Shown: positions 35,322 through 46,956 of the stretch, piece by piece
Layout of the letters: each line of letters begins with the position of its first letter
Numbering within the stretch: position 1 is the first letter of the stretch
Translations under genes and position numbers: made by a program
Notes under the pieces: generated by a model
Database searches by the model: none
What the model was told of the DNA's origin: nothing
Seen by the model: only the letters and a program-made list of their open reading frames with translations
From: Sphingomonas dokdonensis
Lineage (GTDB): Bacteria > Pseudomonadota > Alphaproteobacteria > Sphingomonadales > Sphingomonadaceae
Direction of reading: 5' to 3'
Assembly: GCF_002197685.1 (NCBI RefSeq)
Contig: NZ_NBBI01000006.1
Location: 1 to 64,000 of the forward strand
Length of the DNA: 64,000 nt

Positions 35322-35993
35322 TCAGTCCGCCAGCGCGTCGTCGCTCACGAACATGTTCCACTGCCGTTCGTGCGCAAAGGTCGACGGCTTGCCATGCCCC
35401 GGAATGAACGACGTCTCGTTGCCGAGCGGCCATAGCTTGGTGACGATCGAGTTGATCAGCGTCTGGTGATTGCCCTGCGGCAGGTCGGTGCGCCCGACCG
35501 AGCCCTGGAACAGCACGTCACCGACCTGCGCGAATTTCGACGGCGCATGGTGGAAGATCACGTGCCCCGCGGTGTGGCCGGGCGTGTGATAGACGTCCAG
35601 CGTCAGCTCGCCGACCGTCACCGTGTCGCCGTCCTCCAGCCACCGGTCAGGCTCGAACGGCACGCCGCGAATGCCCCAGTTGCGCCCGTCGTCGCCCAGC
35701 CGCGCCAGCCAGAAGCGATCCTCTTCCTGCGGGCCTTCGATCTTAACGCCCAGCTCGTCCGCCAGCGGCTTCGCCTCGCCCGCATGATCGATATGGCCGT
35801 GGGTCAGCAGGATCTTCTCCACGGTGATGCCGGCCTGCGCGATCGCCGCCTTGATCCGCGGCAGATCGCCGCCCGGATCGATCACCGCGCCCTTTTTGGT
35901 CTTGGTGCACCAGATCAGCGTGCAATTCTGCTCGATCGGCGTCACCGGCACGATCATCGCGCGCAGGGCGGGTTCGGTCGCGGTGTCGGTCAC
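35322..35993 (-). CDS. MBL-fold hydrolase, glyoxalase II-like
   Basis: A 223-residue metallo-beta-lactamase-fold protein. LLTHGHIDHAGEA is the HxHxDH zinc motif, YHTPGHTAGHVIFHH supplies the next histidine, GDVLFQGSVGRTDLPQGN the bridging aspartate, and FIPGHGKPSTFAHERQWN the last histidine. It resembles the short glyoxalase II-like YcbL/GloC group. The GTG at 35993 follows AAGGA by 9 bases and gives a short N-terminus before VPVTPIEQNCTL; the longer frame from 36044 lacks a good site. Confidence 0.88.
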   Translation of the reverse strand: MTDTATEPALRAMIVPVTPIEQNCTLIWCTKTKKGAVIDPGGDLPRIKAAIAQAGITVEKILLTHGHIDHAGEAKPLADELGVKIEGPQEEDRFWLARLGDDGRNWGIRGVPFEPDRWLEDGDTVTVGELTLDVYHTPGHTAGHVIFHHAPSKFAQVGDVLFQGSVGRTDLPQGNHQTLINSIVTKLWPLGNETSFIPGHGKPSTFAHERQWNMFVSDDALAD

Positions 35994-36128
35994 AATGCGT
36001 TTCCTTGATGTCAGCGGTCGGGCGCAACGCCGCGGCGCGATCACCGTGGCTCATCCCGGTACGCTAGCGTGCGTGCTGCCTGCTCGGCAAGGCGCCGCAC
36101 GGGCTTGCCCCGGCGCGGATCGGCAGGC

Positions 36129-39139
<3,011 letters not shown>

Positions 39140-39179
39140 TCAGCGGCGGGCGGCCGAACGCCGATCGGCATCATTGGTT

Positions 39180-39210
39180 CCAAGGTGGAAACGATCGCTT
39201 TCCACCTTGG
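39180..39210 (+). terminator. Probable terminator of the aminotransferase gene
   Basis: A perfect 12-base-pair stem CCAAGGTGGAAA / TTTCCACCTTGG (39180-39191, 39199-39210) with a 7-base loop CGATCGC. Outside it TGG and CCA can pair after a 2-base bulge. It begins 40 bases after the stop at 39139. No T run follows, so it may rather protect the mRNA 3' end or be a protein-binding site. Confidence 0.5.
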
Positions 39211-39330
39211 CCATACAAGCCCGCTCGCCCGACCCTATATCCCGAACAGTCGATGAACGGGCGGCCAAGCCGTCGTTCAGCCCGAGGCGGTTAAACCCGC
39301 TTCAACCAGAAACGAGATACAGAGCTTTTT

Positions 39331-39462
39331 ATGACCCGCCTCCTCAAGTCCAGCTTCCTGTGGCAGTTCACCGGCGGTTTCCTGCTGGGTGCGGTCGGGC
39401 TGTTCACATTGGTGCCCGCGACCGATCCGGTCACCGGCGCACCGATCGAGCAGGCGCGCTAA
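39331..39462 (+). CDS. Small 43-residue single-pass membrane protein
   Basis: A short frame, ATG 39331 to TAA 39462, with basic N-terminus MTRLLKSS, one hydrophobic helix (FLWQFTGGFLLGAVGLFTLVPA) and a short polar C-terminus. Almost every third codon base is G or C, matching real genes in this DNA. Topology suggests an inner-membrane protein, N-terminus in. There is no strong ribosome site (GAGATACAGAG lies upstream). It sits alone between two hairpins, with the trcR-like gene downstream. No function is recognised. Confidence 0.6.
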   Translation: MTRLLKSSFLWQFTGGFLLGAVGLFTLVPATDPVTGAPIEQAR

Positions 39463-39553
39463 CGCAAGGGCGGGTTTGCCCCCGCCGTTCGCCTGTCCGG
39501 CGGACAGTGCTTGCCCTAGACGCCCGGGCACATTAAGTCGTCTCAGGTTAAGC

Positions 39554-39588
39554 GGCCGCTCCGGTAAGGGGCGGCCCTATTTGTTTAT
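39554..39588 (+). terminator. Terminator or attenuator just upstream of the trcR-like gene
   Basis: GGCCGCTCC (39554-39562) pairs with GGGGCGGCC (39568-39576) through one T-G wobble around the loop GGTAA, followed by CTATTTGTTTA. It is a good intrinsic terminator for the small membrane protein gene, but it ends only about 20 bases before the next start codon. It may therefore act as an attenuator for that gene. Confidence 0.65.
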
Positions 39589-39606
39589 ACCGAAAGGCAT
39601 TCCCGC

Positions 39607-40284
39607 ATGGCCCAGCCGCTCATGCCCCACGCGACCGCTTCCTGGCTGGTCGACAACACTGCGCTCACCTTTGAGCAGATCGCCGAATTCTGCGGCCTTC
39701 ACGTGCTCGAGGTGCAGGCGATCGCGGATGATACCGCCGCGACCAAGCTGACCGGCCGCGATCCGGTGCGCGCGCACGAGGTGACGCAGGACGAGATCGA
39801 CAAGGGCCAGGCCGATCCCGAGTACCGCCTGAAGATGACCAAGGGGCCCGAGCAGGTCCGCCGCACCAAGGGCCCGCGCTACACGCCGGTGTCGAAGCGG
39901 CAGGACAAGCCCGACGGCATCGCCTGGATCATCCGCAACCACCCGGAAATCTCGGACGGCGCGATCTCCAGCCTGATCGGCACCACCCGCACCACGATCG
40001 CCGCGATCCGTGACCGGACGCACTGGAACATCGGCAACATCACGCCCAAGGATCCGGTGACGCTCGGCCTCACCACCCAGCGCGAGCTGGACGCCGCGGT
40101 GAACAAGGCAGCCAAGTCCGCCGGCGCCGAGCCGCAGCCGACCGACAATCGCCTCGATGGCGATCGTGCGGCGCTGATCGAGCAGCTGCGCGCCGAGCGT
40201 GAGCAGGCATCGCGCGACGCGGAATTGGCCGGCGACGAAGGCACCGCCCCCAAGCCGTTCTTCGAGGATCCGTTCCGCCGCTGA
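39607..40284 (+). CDS. trcR: Cell-cycle transcriptional regulator TrcR (DUF1013)
   Basis: A 225-residue DUF1013 protein (MAQPLMPHATASWLVDNTALTFEQIAEFCGLHVLEVQAIAD). It contains helix-turn-helix-like sequence near both ends of the conserved core (LTFEQIAEFCGLHVLEVQ and PEISDGAISSLIGTTRTTIAAIR). The Caulobacter homologue TrcR is reported to associate with RNA polymerase and act in cell-cycle transcription. The C-terminal 50 residues are variable and charged. Start ATG 39607 follows GAAAGG by 9 bases. The family is essentially confined to Alphaproteobacteria. Confidence 0.88.
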   Translation: MAQPLMPHATASWLVDNTALTFEQIAEFCGLHVLEVQAIADDTAATKLTGRDPVRAHEVTQDEIDKGQADPEYRLKMTKGPEQVRRTKGPRYTPVSKRQDKPDGIAWIIRNHPEISDGAISSLIGTTRTTIAAIRDRTHWNIGNITPKDPVTLGLTTQRELDAAVNKAAKSAGAEPQPTDNRLDGDRAALIEQLRAEREQASRDAELAGDEGTAPKPFFEDPFRR

Positions 40285-40312
40285 CGCCCGCGCGGGCCAC
40301 GCCATAAAATAA

Positions 40313-40347
40313 CCCCGTCATGCCGGCGCCCTGTCGGCATCACGGGG
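40313..40347 (+). terminator. Probable trcR terminator hairpin
   Basis: CCCCGTCATGCCG (40313-40325) pairs with CGGCATCACGGGG (40335-40347) with one mismatch and a 9-base loop, 28 bases after the trcR-like stop. No T tract follows on the plus strand; TTATTTTATGG follows on the minus strand. Two partial repeats of CGGGGTCGGCAT lie just downstream. The remainder of 40285-40506 shows no gene. Confidence 0.5.
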
Positions 40348-40506
40348 TCGGCATCGCGGGGTCGGCATGCACGCCCCCGCGACCGCAAGCCTTGCCGATC
40401 AAGCGCGGGCAAAATCGCACATCGAAGCGATTCCAACGCGCCGCCGCAACACCACCGTACCGATTATCGCTCGACGTAACGATTGTTATGCTGATAGCGT
40501 CGGCCC

Positions 40507-41595
40507 ATGGCGACGGCACATCTACGCACGCTGATCGGGGATGAGGGGCTGACGCCCACCAACTCCGCCGGTCTGACCTTCCCCTTCGGCGATCGCGGGC
40601 CGCAACCGGGCGAGCTTCTCACCGTCATGCCGGGCATCCGCTGGTGGCGCGTGCCGATGTCGGGTCCGCTCAAGCACGTCAACGGCCTGATCCTCGACGA
40701 CGGGCCGGATCTGCTCGCGATCGACACCGGCACCGCCAGCCCGCGCTCGACCGAGGCGTGGCGCGCGATCCTTGAGGGCCCGCTCGACGGCCAGCGCATC
40801 GGCCGCATCCTGTGCACCCACATGCATCCCGACCACGTCGGCCTCGCCGGCTGGCTGTCGCGCAAGTTCGACGATGCCGCGATCGTGATGACGCGCACCG
40901 AATGGCTGATGGTGCGCATGCTCGCCGCCGATTCGCGTCCCGAAGTGCCCGAGGAACAGCTCGCCTTCTGGCGCGGCGCCGGCTGGGACGAGGAGCAGGT
41001 CGCGCGCGGCGCGGGCAAGGGCTGGTCCAATTTCGGCAAGGCGATCGCGCGCATGCCGCTGATGTACACCCGCATCCAGGATGGCGAGGTGATGCGCATC
41101 GGCGGCAGCGACTGGCATGTCGTCACCGGCAGCGGCCACAGCCCCGAACACGCCTGCCTCGTCGACTACGACCGCCGCGTGCTGGTGGCGGGCGATCAGG
41201 TGCTGCCGCGGATCAGCTCCAACATCTCGGTCCACGTCAGCCAGGTCAACGACGATCCGCTCGGCGACTGGCTCCGCTCGATCGAAAAATTCCGCCAATT
41301 GCCCGACGACCTCCTGGTCCTCCCGGGCCACGGCGATCCCTTCTACGGCCTCCACACCCGCCTCGACGCGCTGCGCGACGAGCATCTCGACCGGCTCGAC
41401 GCGATCGTCGACCTGATGGCGAGTGGTCCCGTCCGCGCGGTCGATTGCTTCAAGGTCCTCTTCCGCCGTCCGATCGGCCCCGACGTGATCGGCATGGCGA
41501 CGGGCGAATCGCTCGCCCACCTGCGCCGGCTGGAGGTCGAGGGCCGCGCCGCGCGCGAGGTAAAGGACGGCGTCTGGTGGTTCGCGCGGGGTTAG
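40507..41595 (+). CDS. MBL-fold metallo-hydrolase
   Basis: A 362-residue metallo-beta-lactamase-fold protein. LCTHMHPDHVGLAGWLS is the HxHxDH zinc motif, VVTGSGHSPEHACL provides the next histidine, LVAGDQVLPRISSN the bridging aspartate and VLPGHGDPFYGL the final histidine. A C-terminal helical region (AHLRRLEVEGRAAREVKDGVWWF) has the winged-helix form seen in hydrolases of the LACTB2/RNase Z-like type. The actual substrate (thioester, lactone or RNA) is not evident. No close co-transcribed partner; a patch of atypical DNA begins after it. Confidence 0.85.
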   Translation: MATAHLRTLIGDEGLTPTNSAGLTFPFGDRGPQPGELLTVMPGIRWWRVPMSGPLKHVNGLILDDGPDLLAIDTGTASPRSTEAWRAILEGPLDGQRIGRILCTHMHPDHVGLAGWLSRKFDDAAIVMTRTEWLMVRMLAADSRPEVPEEQLAFWRGAGWDEEQVARGAGKGWSNFGKAIARMPLMYTRIQDGEVMRIGGSDWHVVTGSGHSPEHACLVDYDRRVLVAGDQVLPRISSNISVHVSQVNDDPLGDWLRSIEKFRQLPDDLLVLPGHGDPFYGLHTRLDALRDEHLDRLDAIVDLMASGPVRAVDCFKVLFRRPIGPDVIGMATGESLAHLRRLEVEGRAAREVKDGVWWFARG

Positions 41596-41616
41596 TGGAC
41601 TCACACAGGATCGAAG

Positions 41617-41961
41617 ATGGACCGGATGCGCCTTGTTAATGTCCAGGCCGCATTCGCCTTAATAGCTTGCCTTGCCGTAGTTGCGGGTTGCTCCAGATCG
41701 CCGTCTCGATCAACTTCAGTTAAGATCTTCGCCATCACCCCGAGCGTGTCCTTTTATCTCGCAGACCGCGTCACTATCCACGGGCGAGCGGACAATGGGT
41801 TGACCGTCAGGAAAGCTGTTCGCGTGGATCAACTGGATTGCAGGATAGGAGATGTCGTTCCTGCCACCGTCCGCGGCGTCTCGATCCACTTGCCAGATGG
41901 AACCTGCACCTCCCGTCCACGCGAAAATGAGGTGTATTGGGTTGGCAAACGTATTTCTTAG
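41617..41961 (+). CDS. Hypothetical lipoprotein with atypical codon use
   Basis: A 114-residue protein with a probable lipoprotein signal (AAFALIACLAVVAGC, lipobox VAGC) and a short beta-rich mature part (VSFYLADRVTIHGRADNGLTVRKAVRVDQLDCRIGDVV) with two later cysteines that could form a disulfide. I recognise no family. Codons such as TTA, ATA, AGA and CTT are frequent, unlike neighbouring genes, which suggests recent transfer. ATG 41617 or 41626 may be the start. It lies 21 bases after the MBL gene and is convergent with the dioxygenase gene. Confidence 0.6.
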   Translation: MDRMRLVNVQAAFALIACLAVVAGCSRSPSRSTSVKIFAITPSVSFYLADRVTIHGRADNGLTVRKAVRVDQLDCRIGDVVPATVRGVSIHLPDGTCTSRPRENEVYWVGKRIS

Positions 41962-42000
41962 ATGCCTGCTCTTCCGCAGGCTCATCGTCACACCAAAGCT

Positions 42001-42687
42001 TCAGACACCAAGCCAACGCAACTCGCCGGGAAGATTTTCGGCTGCAAAGTCCACTTGCAACACCCGCCTGTGCCGTGGTTCGCTCGCCGCCTCAGACGCA
42101 TGAAGGATCGTGGTTTTGTATAACCACACATCTCCTTCGTTCGCGAGACATGCTCGTACGCCGCGACGCTCTACAACCTCTTGCACACGAGTGACCGGAA
42201 TGCGCCCTTCGTCATGCGATCCGGGGGCGATCAACAGTGGCGAATTGTTTGGCGGTACATCGTCCAGGTGAACCCGCAGCGTGAGCATTCGGGTCAGAAG
42301 ATCAAAGGGCGGCTCGACGTGTTGCATTCCACGCTTCACCGTCCAAGGGCCGTACCCGGTTACATCAATCCGCTGCTGCACGCAGATCGTTCGATCTTGA
42401 TGCCAGTTTAGCGACCAGTTCGTCTCGGCGGTCTTGTCGAATAATATCGCGCGAACCGGCCGACATTCAGGACCGAGAACATCGGCTGCGATCGAACCAA
42501 CCGACCCTGCTGCAGAAAGAAAAGGCCGCAGGTCCGCGATACCGCTGATCCGTATTCCCGCATGATCTTCGGGAAGGTGAGCAAGTGCCTTCCGCACGGC
42601 ATTCAGATCGCCAGTGGCCGCTCCGGTATAGAGCTGCGCCCCGTGTTCTCTTATCCGAAGGTCTGTGCTGCAGGTTGCATGGCGCAT
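42001..42687 (-). CDS. Phytanoyl-CoA dioxygenase (PhyH) family protein
   Basis: A 228-residue protein of the PhyH-type Fe(II)/2-oxoglutarate oxygenase fold. NWHQDRTI gives the HxD iron pair and TILHASEAA the distal histidine, with [11 protein letters not shown] containing the arginine that binds 2-oxoglutarate. [21 protein letters not shown] precedes [15 protein letters not shown], a usual PhyH order. It is compact for the family. ATG 42687 ([16 protein letters not shown]) is chosen. Codon use is less GC-rich than that of purH downstream, consistent with acquisition together with the adjacent lipoprotein gene. Substrate unknown. Confidence 0.8.
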   Translation of the reverse strand: MRHATCSTDLRIREHGAQLYTGAATGDLNAVRKALAHLPEDHAGIRISGIADLRPFLSAAGSVGSIAADVLGPECRPVRAILFDKTAETNWSLNWHQDRTICVQQRIDVTGYGPWTVKRGMQHVEPPFDLLTRMLTLRVHLDDVPPNNSPLLIAPGSHDEGRIPVTRVQEVVERRGVRACLANEGDVWLYKTTILHASEAASEPRHRRVLQVDFAAENLPGELRWLGV

Positions 42688-42749
42688 CACTTCACCGCTT
42701 TCGCAGCGAGCCGCCGCCCGCCCAAGCAGTCGGCGGCTCGCTGCGCCCC

Positions 42750-44321
42750 TCAATGCCGGAAGTGCCGCATCCCCGTGAACACCATCGCCAGCCCCGCCTC
42801 ATCGGCCGCCGCGATCACTTCGGCATCGCGGATCGAGCCGCCCGGCTGGATCACCGCCGTCGCACCCGCCTCGACCGCCGCCAGCAGGCCGTCGGCGAAC
42901 GGGAAGAACGCATCCGACGCCACTGCCGAACCGATCGTGCGCGGCGTACCCCAGCCCGCCTTGTCGGCCGCATCCTTCGCCTTCCACGCCGCGATGCGCG
43001 CCGATTCCAGCCGGTTCATCTGCCCCGCACCGACGCCCGCCGTGCTGCCGTCCTTGGCATAAACGATCGCATTCGACTTGACGTGCTTCGCCACCGTCCA
43101 GGCGAAGCGGCAGTCGGCCAGTTCCTGCGGCGTCGGCTGGCGCTTGGTCACCACCTTCAGCATGTCGTCGGTCAGCACGCCGTTATCGCGCGACTGCACC
43201 AGCCAGCCGCCGGCGATCGTCTTCGCGGTCAGCCCGCCGCGCGCCGCATCGGGCAGGCTGCCGGTCAGCAGCAGGCGCAAATTCTTCTTCGCCGCGAACA
43301 GCGCGATCGCCTCCTCGTCGGCGTCGGGCGCCACCACCACTTCGGTGAAGATGCCGGTGATCGCCTTGGCCGTCGCCGCGTCCAGGGTGCGATTGAGCGC
43401 GATGATCCCGCCGAACGCCGACACCGTGTCGCACGCGAACGCCGCCTCATACGCCTCGGCCAGCGTCGCGCCGGTCGCGACTCCGCACGGGTTGGCATGC
43501 TTCACGATGACGCAAGTCGGTTCGGCATCGCGAAACTCGCTCACCAGCTCCAGCGCCGCGTCGGCATCGTTCAGGTTGTTGTAGCTCAGTTCCTTGCCCT
43601 GCACCTGCCGCGCCTGGCCGATCCCCGGCGTCGACGGACCGGCATGGCGATAAAAGGCCGCCTGCTGATGCGGGTTCTCGCCATAACGCAGCACGGTGGG
43701 CGCCTCGAGCGTGAAGGGGAGCGTCGCCGGGAACTGCTCGTCCTGGTCCGAAAGCCCGAACCAGCTGGCGATCATGCCGTCATAGGTCGCGGTCGCGGCA
43801 AACGCCTTGGCGGCCAGCCGCTTGCGCTCAACGAGGTTCGTCTCGCCGCGCGCGACGATTTCGTAATCGGCCGGATCGGTGACGATCGCGACATAGGCAT
43901 GGTTCTTGGCGGCGGAGCGCACCATGCTCGGGCCGCCGATGTCGATATTCTCGATCACCTCGGGTCGGTCCGCGCCCTTCGCCACCGTCTGCGCGAAGGG
44001 GTAAAGGTTGACGACCACCAGATCGATCGCGCCGATCCCATGCTCCTCCATTGCGGCGGCATGCGCGGCATCGTCGCGCACCGCGAGCAGCCCGCCGTGC
44101 ACCATCGGGTGCAGCGTCTTGACCCGCCCGTCCATCATCTCGGGAAAGCCGGTCAGGTCCGACACGTCGCGCACCTCCAGCCCTGCCTCGCGCAGCGCCT
44201 TGGCCGTGCCGCCGGTGGAAACCAGCTCCACGCCCTTCGCGGCCAGCGTGGTGGCAAGGTCGACGATCCCCGTCTTGTCGGAAACGGACAGAAGGGCGCG
44301 GCGGATGGTGATGGCGGTCAT
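42750..44321 (-). CDS. purH: Bifunctional purine biosynthesis protein PurH
   Basis: A 523-residue bifunctional enzyme for the last two steps to IMP. The N-terminal IMP cyclohydrolase domain contains [31 protein letters not shown] and [13 protein letters not shown]. The C-terminal AICAR formyltransferase domain contains [24 protein letters not shown] and [14 protein letters not shown], including the catalytic Lys-His pair. ATG 44321 starts [16 protein letters not shown]; the extra upstream frame lacks similarity. It is the last gene of the leftward rsmB-rpe-heparinase-like-purH series, 137 bases after the previous stop. Confidence 0.97.
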   Translation of the reverse strand: MTAITIRRALLSVSDKTGIVDLATTLAAKGVELVSTGGTAKALREAGLEVRDVSDLTGFPEMMDGRVKTLHPMVHGGLLAVRDDAAHAAAMEEHGIGAIDLVVVNLYPFAQTVAKGADRPEVIENIDIGGPSMVRSAAKNHAYVAIVTDPADYEIVARGETNLVERKRLAAKAFAATATYDGMIASWFGLSDQDEQFPATLPFTLEAPTVLRYGENPHQQAAFYRHAGPSTPGIGQARQVQGKELSYNNLNDADAALELVSEFRDAEPTCVIVKHANPCGVATGATLAEAYEAAFACDTVSAFGGIIALNRTLDAATAKAITGIFTEVVVAPDADEEAIALFAAKKNLRLLLTGSLPDAARGGLTAKTIAGGWLVQSRDNGVLTDDMLKVVTKRQPTPQELADCRFAWTVAKHVKSNAIVYAKDGSTAGVGAGQMNRLESARIAAWKAKDAADKAGWGTPRTIGSAVASDAFFPFADGLLAAVEAGATAVIQPGGSIRDAEVIAAADEAGLAMVFTGMRHFRH

Positions 44322-44429
44322 GACGTTCCTGCTGCCCGTCGCATGCGGCGACGCGAGGGCTGGTGGGTGAAGATCAGGTGACACACCATCGGCTGGCCGG
44401 GCATGTCACGGGGCACGCCGCTCCCCTAG

Positions 44430-44450
44430 CCCCTCGCTCGCGCCGAGGGG
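44430..44450 (-). terminator. Possible terminator after the heparinase-like gene
   Basis: CCCCTCG / CGAGGGG (44430-44436, 44444-44450) form a 7-base-pair stem with a 7-base loop, 8 bases after the heparinase-like stop on the minus strand. No T tract follows, so some read-through into purH is likely. Confidence 0.35.
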
Positions 44451-44458
44451 AGCCTTAA

Positions 44459-46198
44459 TCAGCGCGCGCGCTTCAGCACCCAGCCGACATTGGTGCCGCC
44501 CGGCTCGGTCGCGCCGCTGATCACCAATTGCTGCGTGGCGATCGGCCGTCCCTCGCCATCGATCCACAGACTGTCATCGATCGCCAGCGAGGCGCCGCGG
44601 GTGCGGAACTGCCACATCGCCCCGCCCGGCACCCGCAGCACCGCGCCCAGCCCGTCCGCGGTCGGCGACGCTTCGACGCCCCGGCCGAGGTGAAAGCGGA
44701 TCGCGAAGCTGGTCGGCCCCGGCCGGCGATTGCCACGCCCCTTGGGCAGCAGCACGTCCTCGCCGCGCAGCTCCTTGCCGTCGCCGGTCAGGATCAGCTG
44801 GCGGCGATGGACGAAGCCGTGGCGGCGCACATAGCCGTCATGGCTCGCCTCAATCCGGCTGGCGTTTTCCGATTCCTGCCGGCTCAGCTCCACCTCGCCC
44901 ACCCCGCGGCCCAGCGTGCCGTCAGCATGCACCGCCGTGGAGTTCGTGTCGGCCAGCGTCAGCGTGGAATGCGCCGCCGTGGTGCGCAGCCCTTCCACCA
45001 GCGCGCGCGGCAGCGTCGGCAGCGCCGCACGCGCGCCGCCACAATTCACGACGAGGCGCGCCGGCCCGTCGGACAGCTCGAACGCCAGTGTCGAGGCACA
45101 GCCCCCTTCCACCACCCGCGCGATCGGCGGCGGCGCGGCATCGACCAGCAGCACGGTGGTGCCCGCGGTCAGCCGCTGATAGCCCCAGTCGCGCGCCTGC
45201 CGCAGTGGGCGTGCGCGCACGCCGCTCGCCTCGATGATCTGCGCCACCTGGTCGGCGGGCACCGGCCCGCTGCCCTGCCAGCTCGCCAACCCGCGATCCG
45301 CATGGCAGGTGCCGAGCAGCGCTGGCACCATTCTGGCCAGCGCGGCTTGGGCGAAATCGGGCAAATCCTGACGCCGCGCGGCGTAGCTTTCACGCAGCGT
45401 GGTGATCAGGCCAATTATCTCCAAAAGGCGGCCGGGCGACCGGCTGACAAGGCCGCCATCAGGCCAAAGTGCGCCGTCCAATGCTCGGGAAAGGCCAGCT
45501 TCACCGAAAGTTTTACGCGGATCGCCGCCCGGGATCAGCAGCCCCGCCGCGATCACCCCGCACCACGCCGCTACCCTTTGATGCCCCGGCGGCGCCTTGT
45601 CAGCGCTGCTATCCAGATGCCGTGCGCCGCGCGCCAAAGCGTTCAACACCTTGGAACGATAGACCAAATCGGTGGAGGACAGGATCAGCGGCGCATGCGC
45701 CGTCCAGAACAGAATGCGCCGCCCCCACAGATCCGGCCGCCATGCCAGTGGCGTCACCTTCTCGGCATGCGCGGCGAGCCACCGCTCCATCAGATCCTCG
45801 GCAACCGGCGCCCCCTGCGCCCGTGTCGCCACGCTCGACAGATCGCGAAGCCACGCAAAACTTTGGAGAAATTCGGCAAAGGCCGGCGAGGGCGAAAAGC
45901 TGCGCAGGTCGAGCCCGGCGACCGGATGGCGCTCGCCGCGGAACAGGATCTCCCCTGCCAGCAGCGCCTGCCCGCGCCCTACATCGCCGAAAATCGGATC
46001 GTCCGGAACGGCGATGAGCTTCAGCGGATAGCGGCCCTTCAGCCGGAATCCGTGGATCGGTGTGCGCCAGGTCAGGCGATGGAAGCGGTCGGTCAGGCGT
46101 TCGGCGAGCGACAATCCCTTGTCGCCGCCGACGCGCACCAGCCGCTTGCCCTCGTCGATCCCGTCGGCCGGGGGAAGATCGCCCGCGCCGTCGCTCAT
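44459..46198 (-). CDS. Heparinase II/III family protein
   Basis: A 579-residue protein with a helical toroid N-terminal half ([59 protein letters not shown]) and a beta-rich heparinase II/III C-terminal half ([46 protein letters not shown]). The family cleaves acidic polysaccharides by elimination. No signal peptide is present, which is odd for a secreted lyase; a cytoplasmic or nonenzymatic role is possible. The gene is coupled to rpe (ATGA at 46195-46198) and precedes purH, an arrangement I associate with other Alphaproteobacteria. Substrate unknown. Confidence 0.85.
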   Translation of the reverse strand: MSDGAGDLPPADGIDEGKRLVRVGGDKGLSLAERLTDRFHRLTWRTPIHGFRLKGRYPLKLIAVPDDPIFGDVGRGQALLAGEILFRGERHPVAGLDLRSFSPSPAFAEFLQSFAWLRDLSSVATRAQGAPVAEDLMERWLAAHAEKVTPLAWRPDLWGRRILFWTAHAPLILSSTDLVYRSKVLNALARGARHLDSSADKAPPGHQRVAAWCGVIAAGLLIPGGDPRKTFGEAGLSRALDGALWPDGGLVSRSPGRLLEIIGLITTLRESYAARRQDLPDFAQAALARMVPALLGTCHADRGLASWQGSGPVPADQVAQIIEASGVRARPLRQARDWGYQRLTAGTTVLLVDAAPPPIARVVEGGCASTLAFELSDGPARLVVNCGGARAALPTLPRALVEGLRTTAAHSTLTLADTNSTAVHADGTLGRGVGEVELSRQESENASRIEASHDGYVRRHGFVHRRQLILTGDGKELRGEDVLLPKGRGNRRPGPTSFAIRFHLGRGVEASPTADGLGAVLRVPGGAMWQFRTRGASLAIDDSLWIDGEGRPIATQQLVISGATEPGGTNVGWVLKRAR

Positions 46199-46854
46199 GC
46201 GCCTCTTAAAGCGCGAATGTTATCGGCATAAGCATCGGGCCCGCCGCGGAAAGTTGCCGTGCCCGCTACCAAAGCATCGGCGCCGGCTTCGATCGCCAGT
46301 TTCGCTGTACGCGCATCGATGCCGCCATCCACCTCAAGATCAATATCACGCCCGCTGGCATCGATCATCTTGCGAATGGCGGCAATCTTACGCAATTGGC
46401 TGTCGATAAAGCTTTGCCCACCGAAGCCGGGATTGACGCTCATCACCAGCACGAGATCGACCATTTCGAGAATATAGTCGAGCATCTTGGCCGGTGTCGC
46501 CGGGTTCAGCACCACGCCGGCGCGCTTGCCGAGCGACTTGATGTGCTGGAGCGAGCGGTGGATATGCGGCCCCGCCTCCGGGTGAACGGTGATCGTGTCC
46601 GCGCCGGCCTCGGCAAAAGCGTCGAGATACGCGTCCACAGGTGAAATCATCAGGTGGACATCGAAAGGTTTCGTCGTGTGCGGACGCAGTGCCTTAACGA
46701 TTGCGGGACCTATCGTGATGTTAGGGACAAAATGTCCGTCCATCACATCGATATGAATCCAGTCGGCACCAGCCGCGTCAATTGCGCGAACTTCTTCACC
46801 CAGCTTCGCGAAGTCGGCAGAAAGGATTGATGGGGCAATACGAACGGGCTTCAA
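46195..46854 (-). CDS. rpe: Ribulose-phosphate 3-epimerase Rpe
   Basis: A 219-residue TIM-barrel epimerase interconverting ribulose-5-phosphate and xylulose-5-phosphate. [52 protein letters not shown] and DLEVDGGID carry the catalytic aspartates and metal-binding histidines. The start is TTG 46854 ([14 protein letters not shown]); no in-frame ATG or GTG occurs before a stop. The 102 bases upstream separate it from rsmB. The next gene overlaps by 4 bases. Confidence 0.96.
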   Translation of the reverse strand: MKPVRIAPSILSADFAKLGEEVRAIDAAGADWIHIDVMDGHFVPNITIGPAIVKALRPHTTKPFDVHLMISPVDAYLDAFAEAGADTITVHPEAGPHIHRSLQHIKSLGKRAGVVLNPATPAKMLDYILEMVDLVLVMSVNPGFGGQSFIDSQLRKIAAIRKMIDASGRDIDLEVDGGIDARTAKLAIEAGADALVAGTATFRGGPDAYADNIRALRGA

Positions 46855-46956
46855 CGTTTCACTCGCTTGAAATCCGCTCGCCTTGCTTTGCCGACCTTTG
46901 TCTGCGCGCGATGCCGAACGGTGGGGACGATCAGAGAGCCTTAACGCCCGATCACG

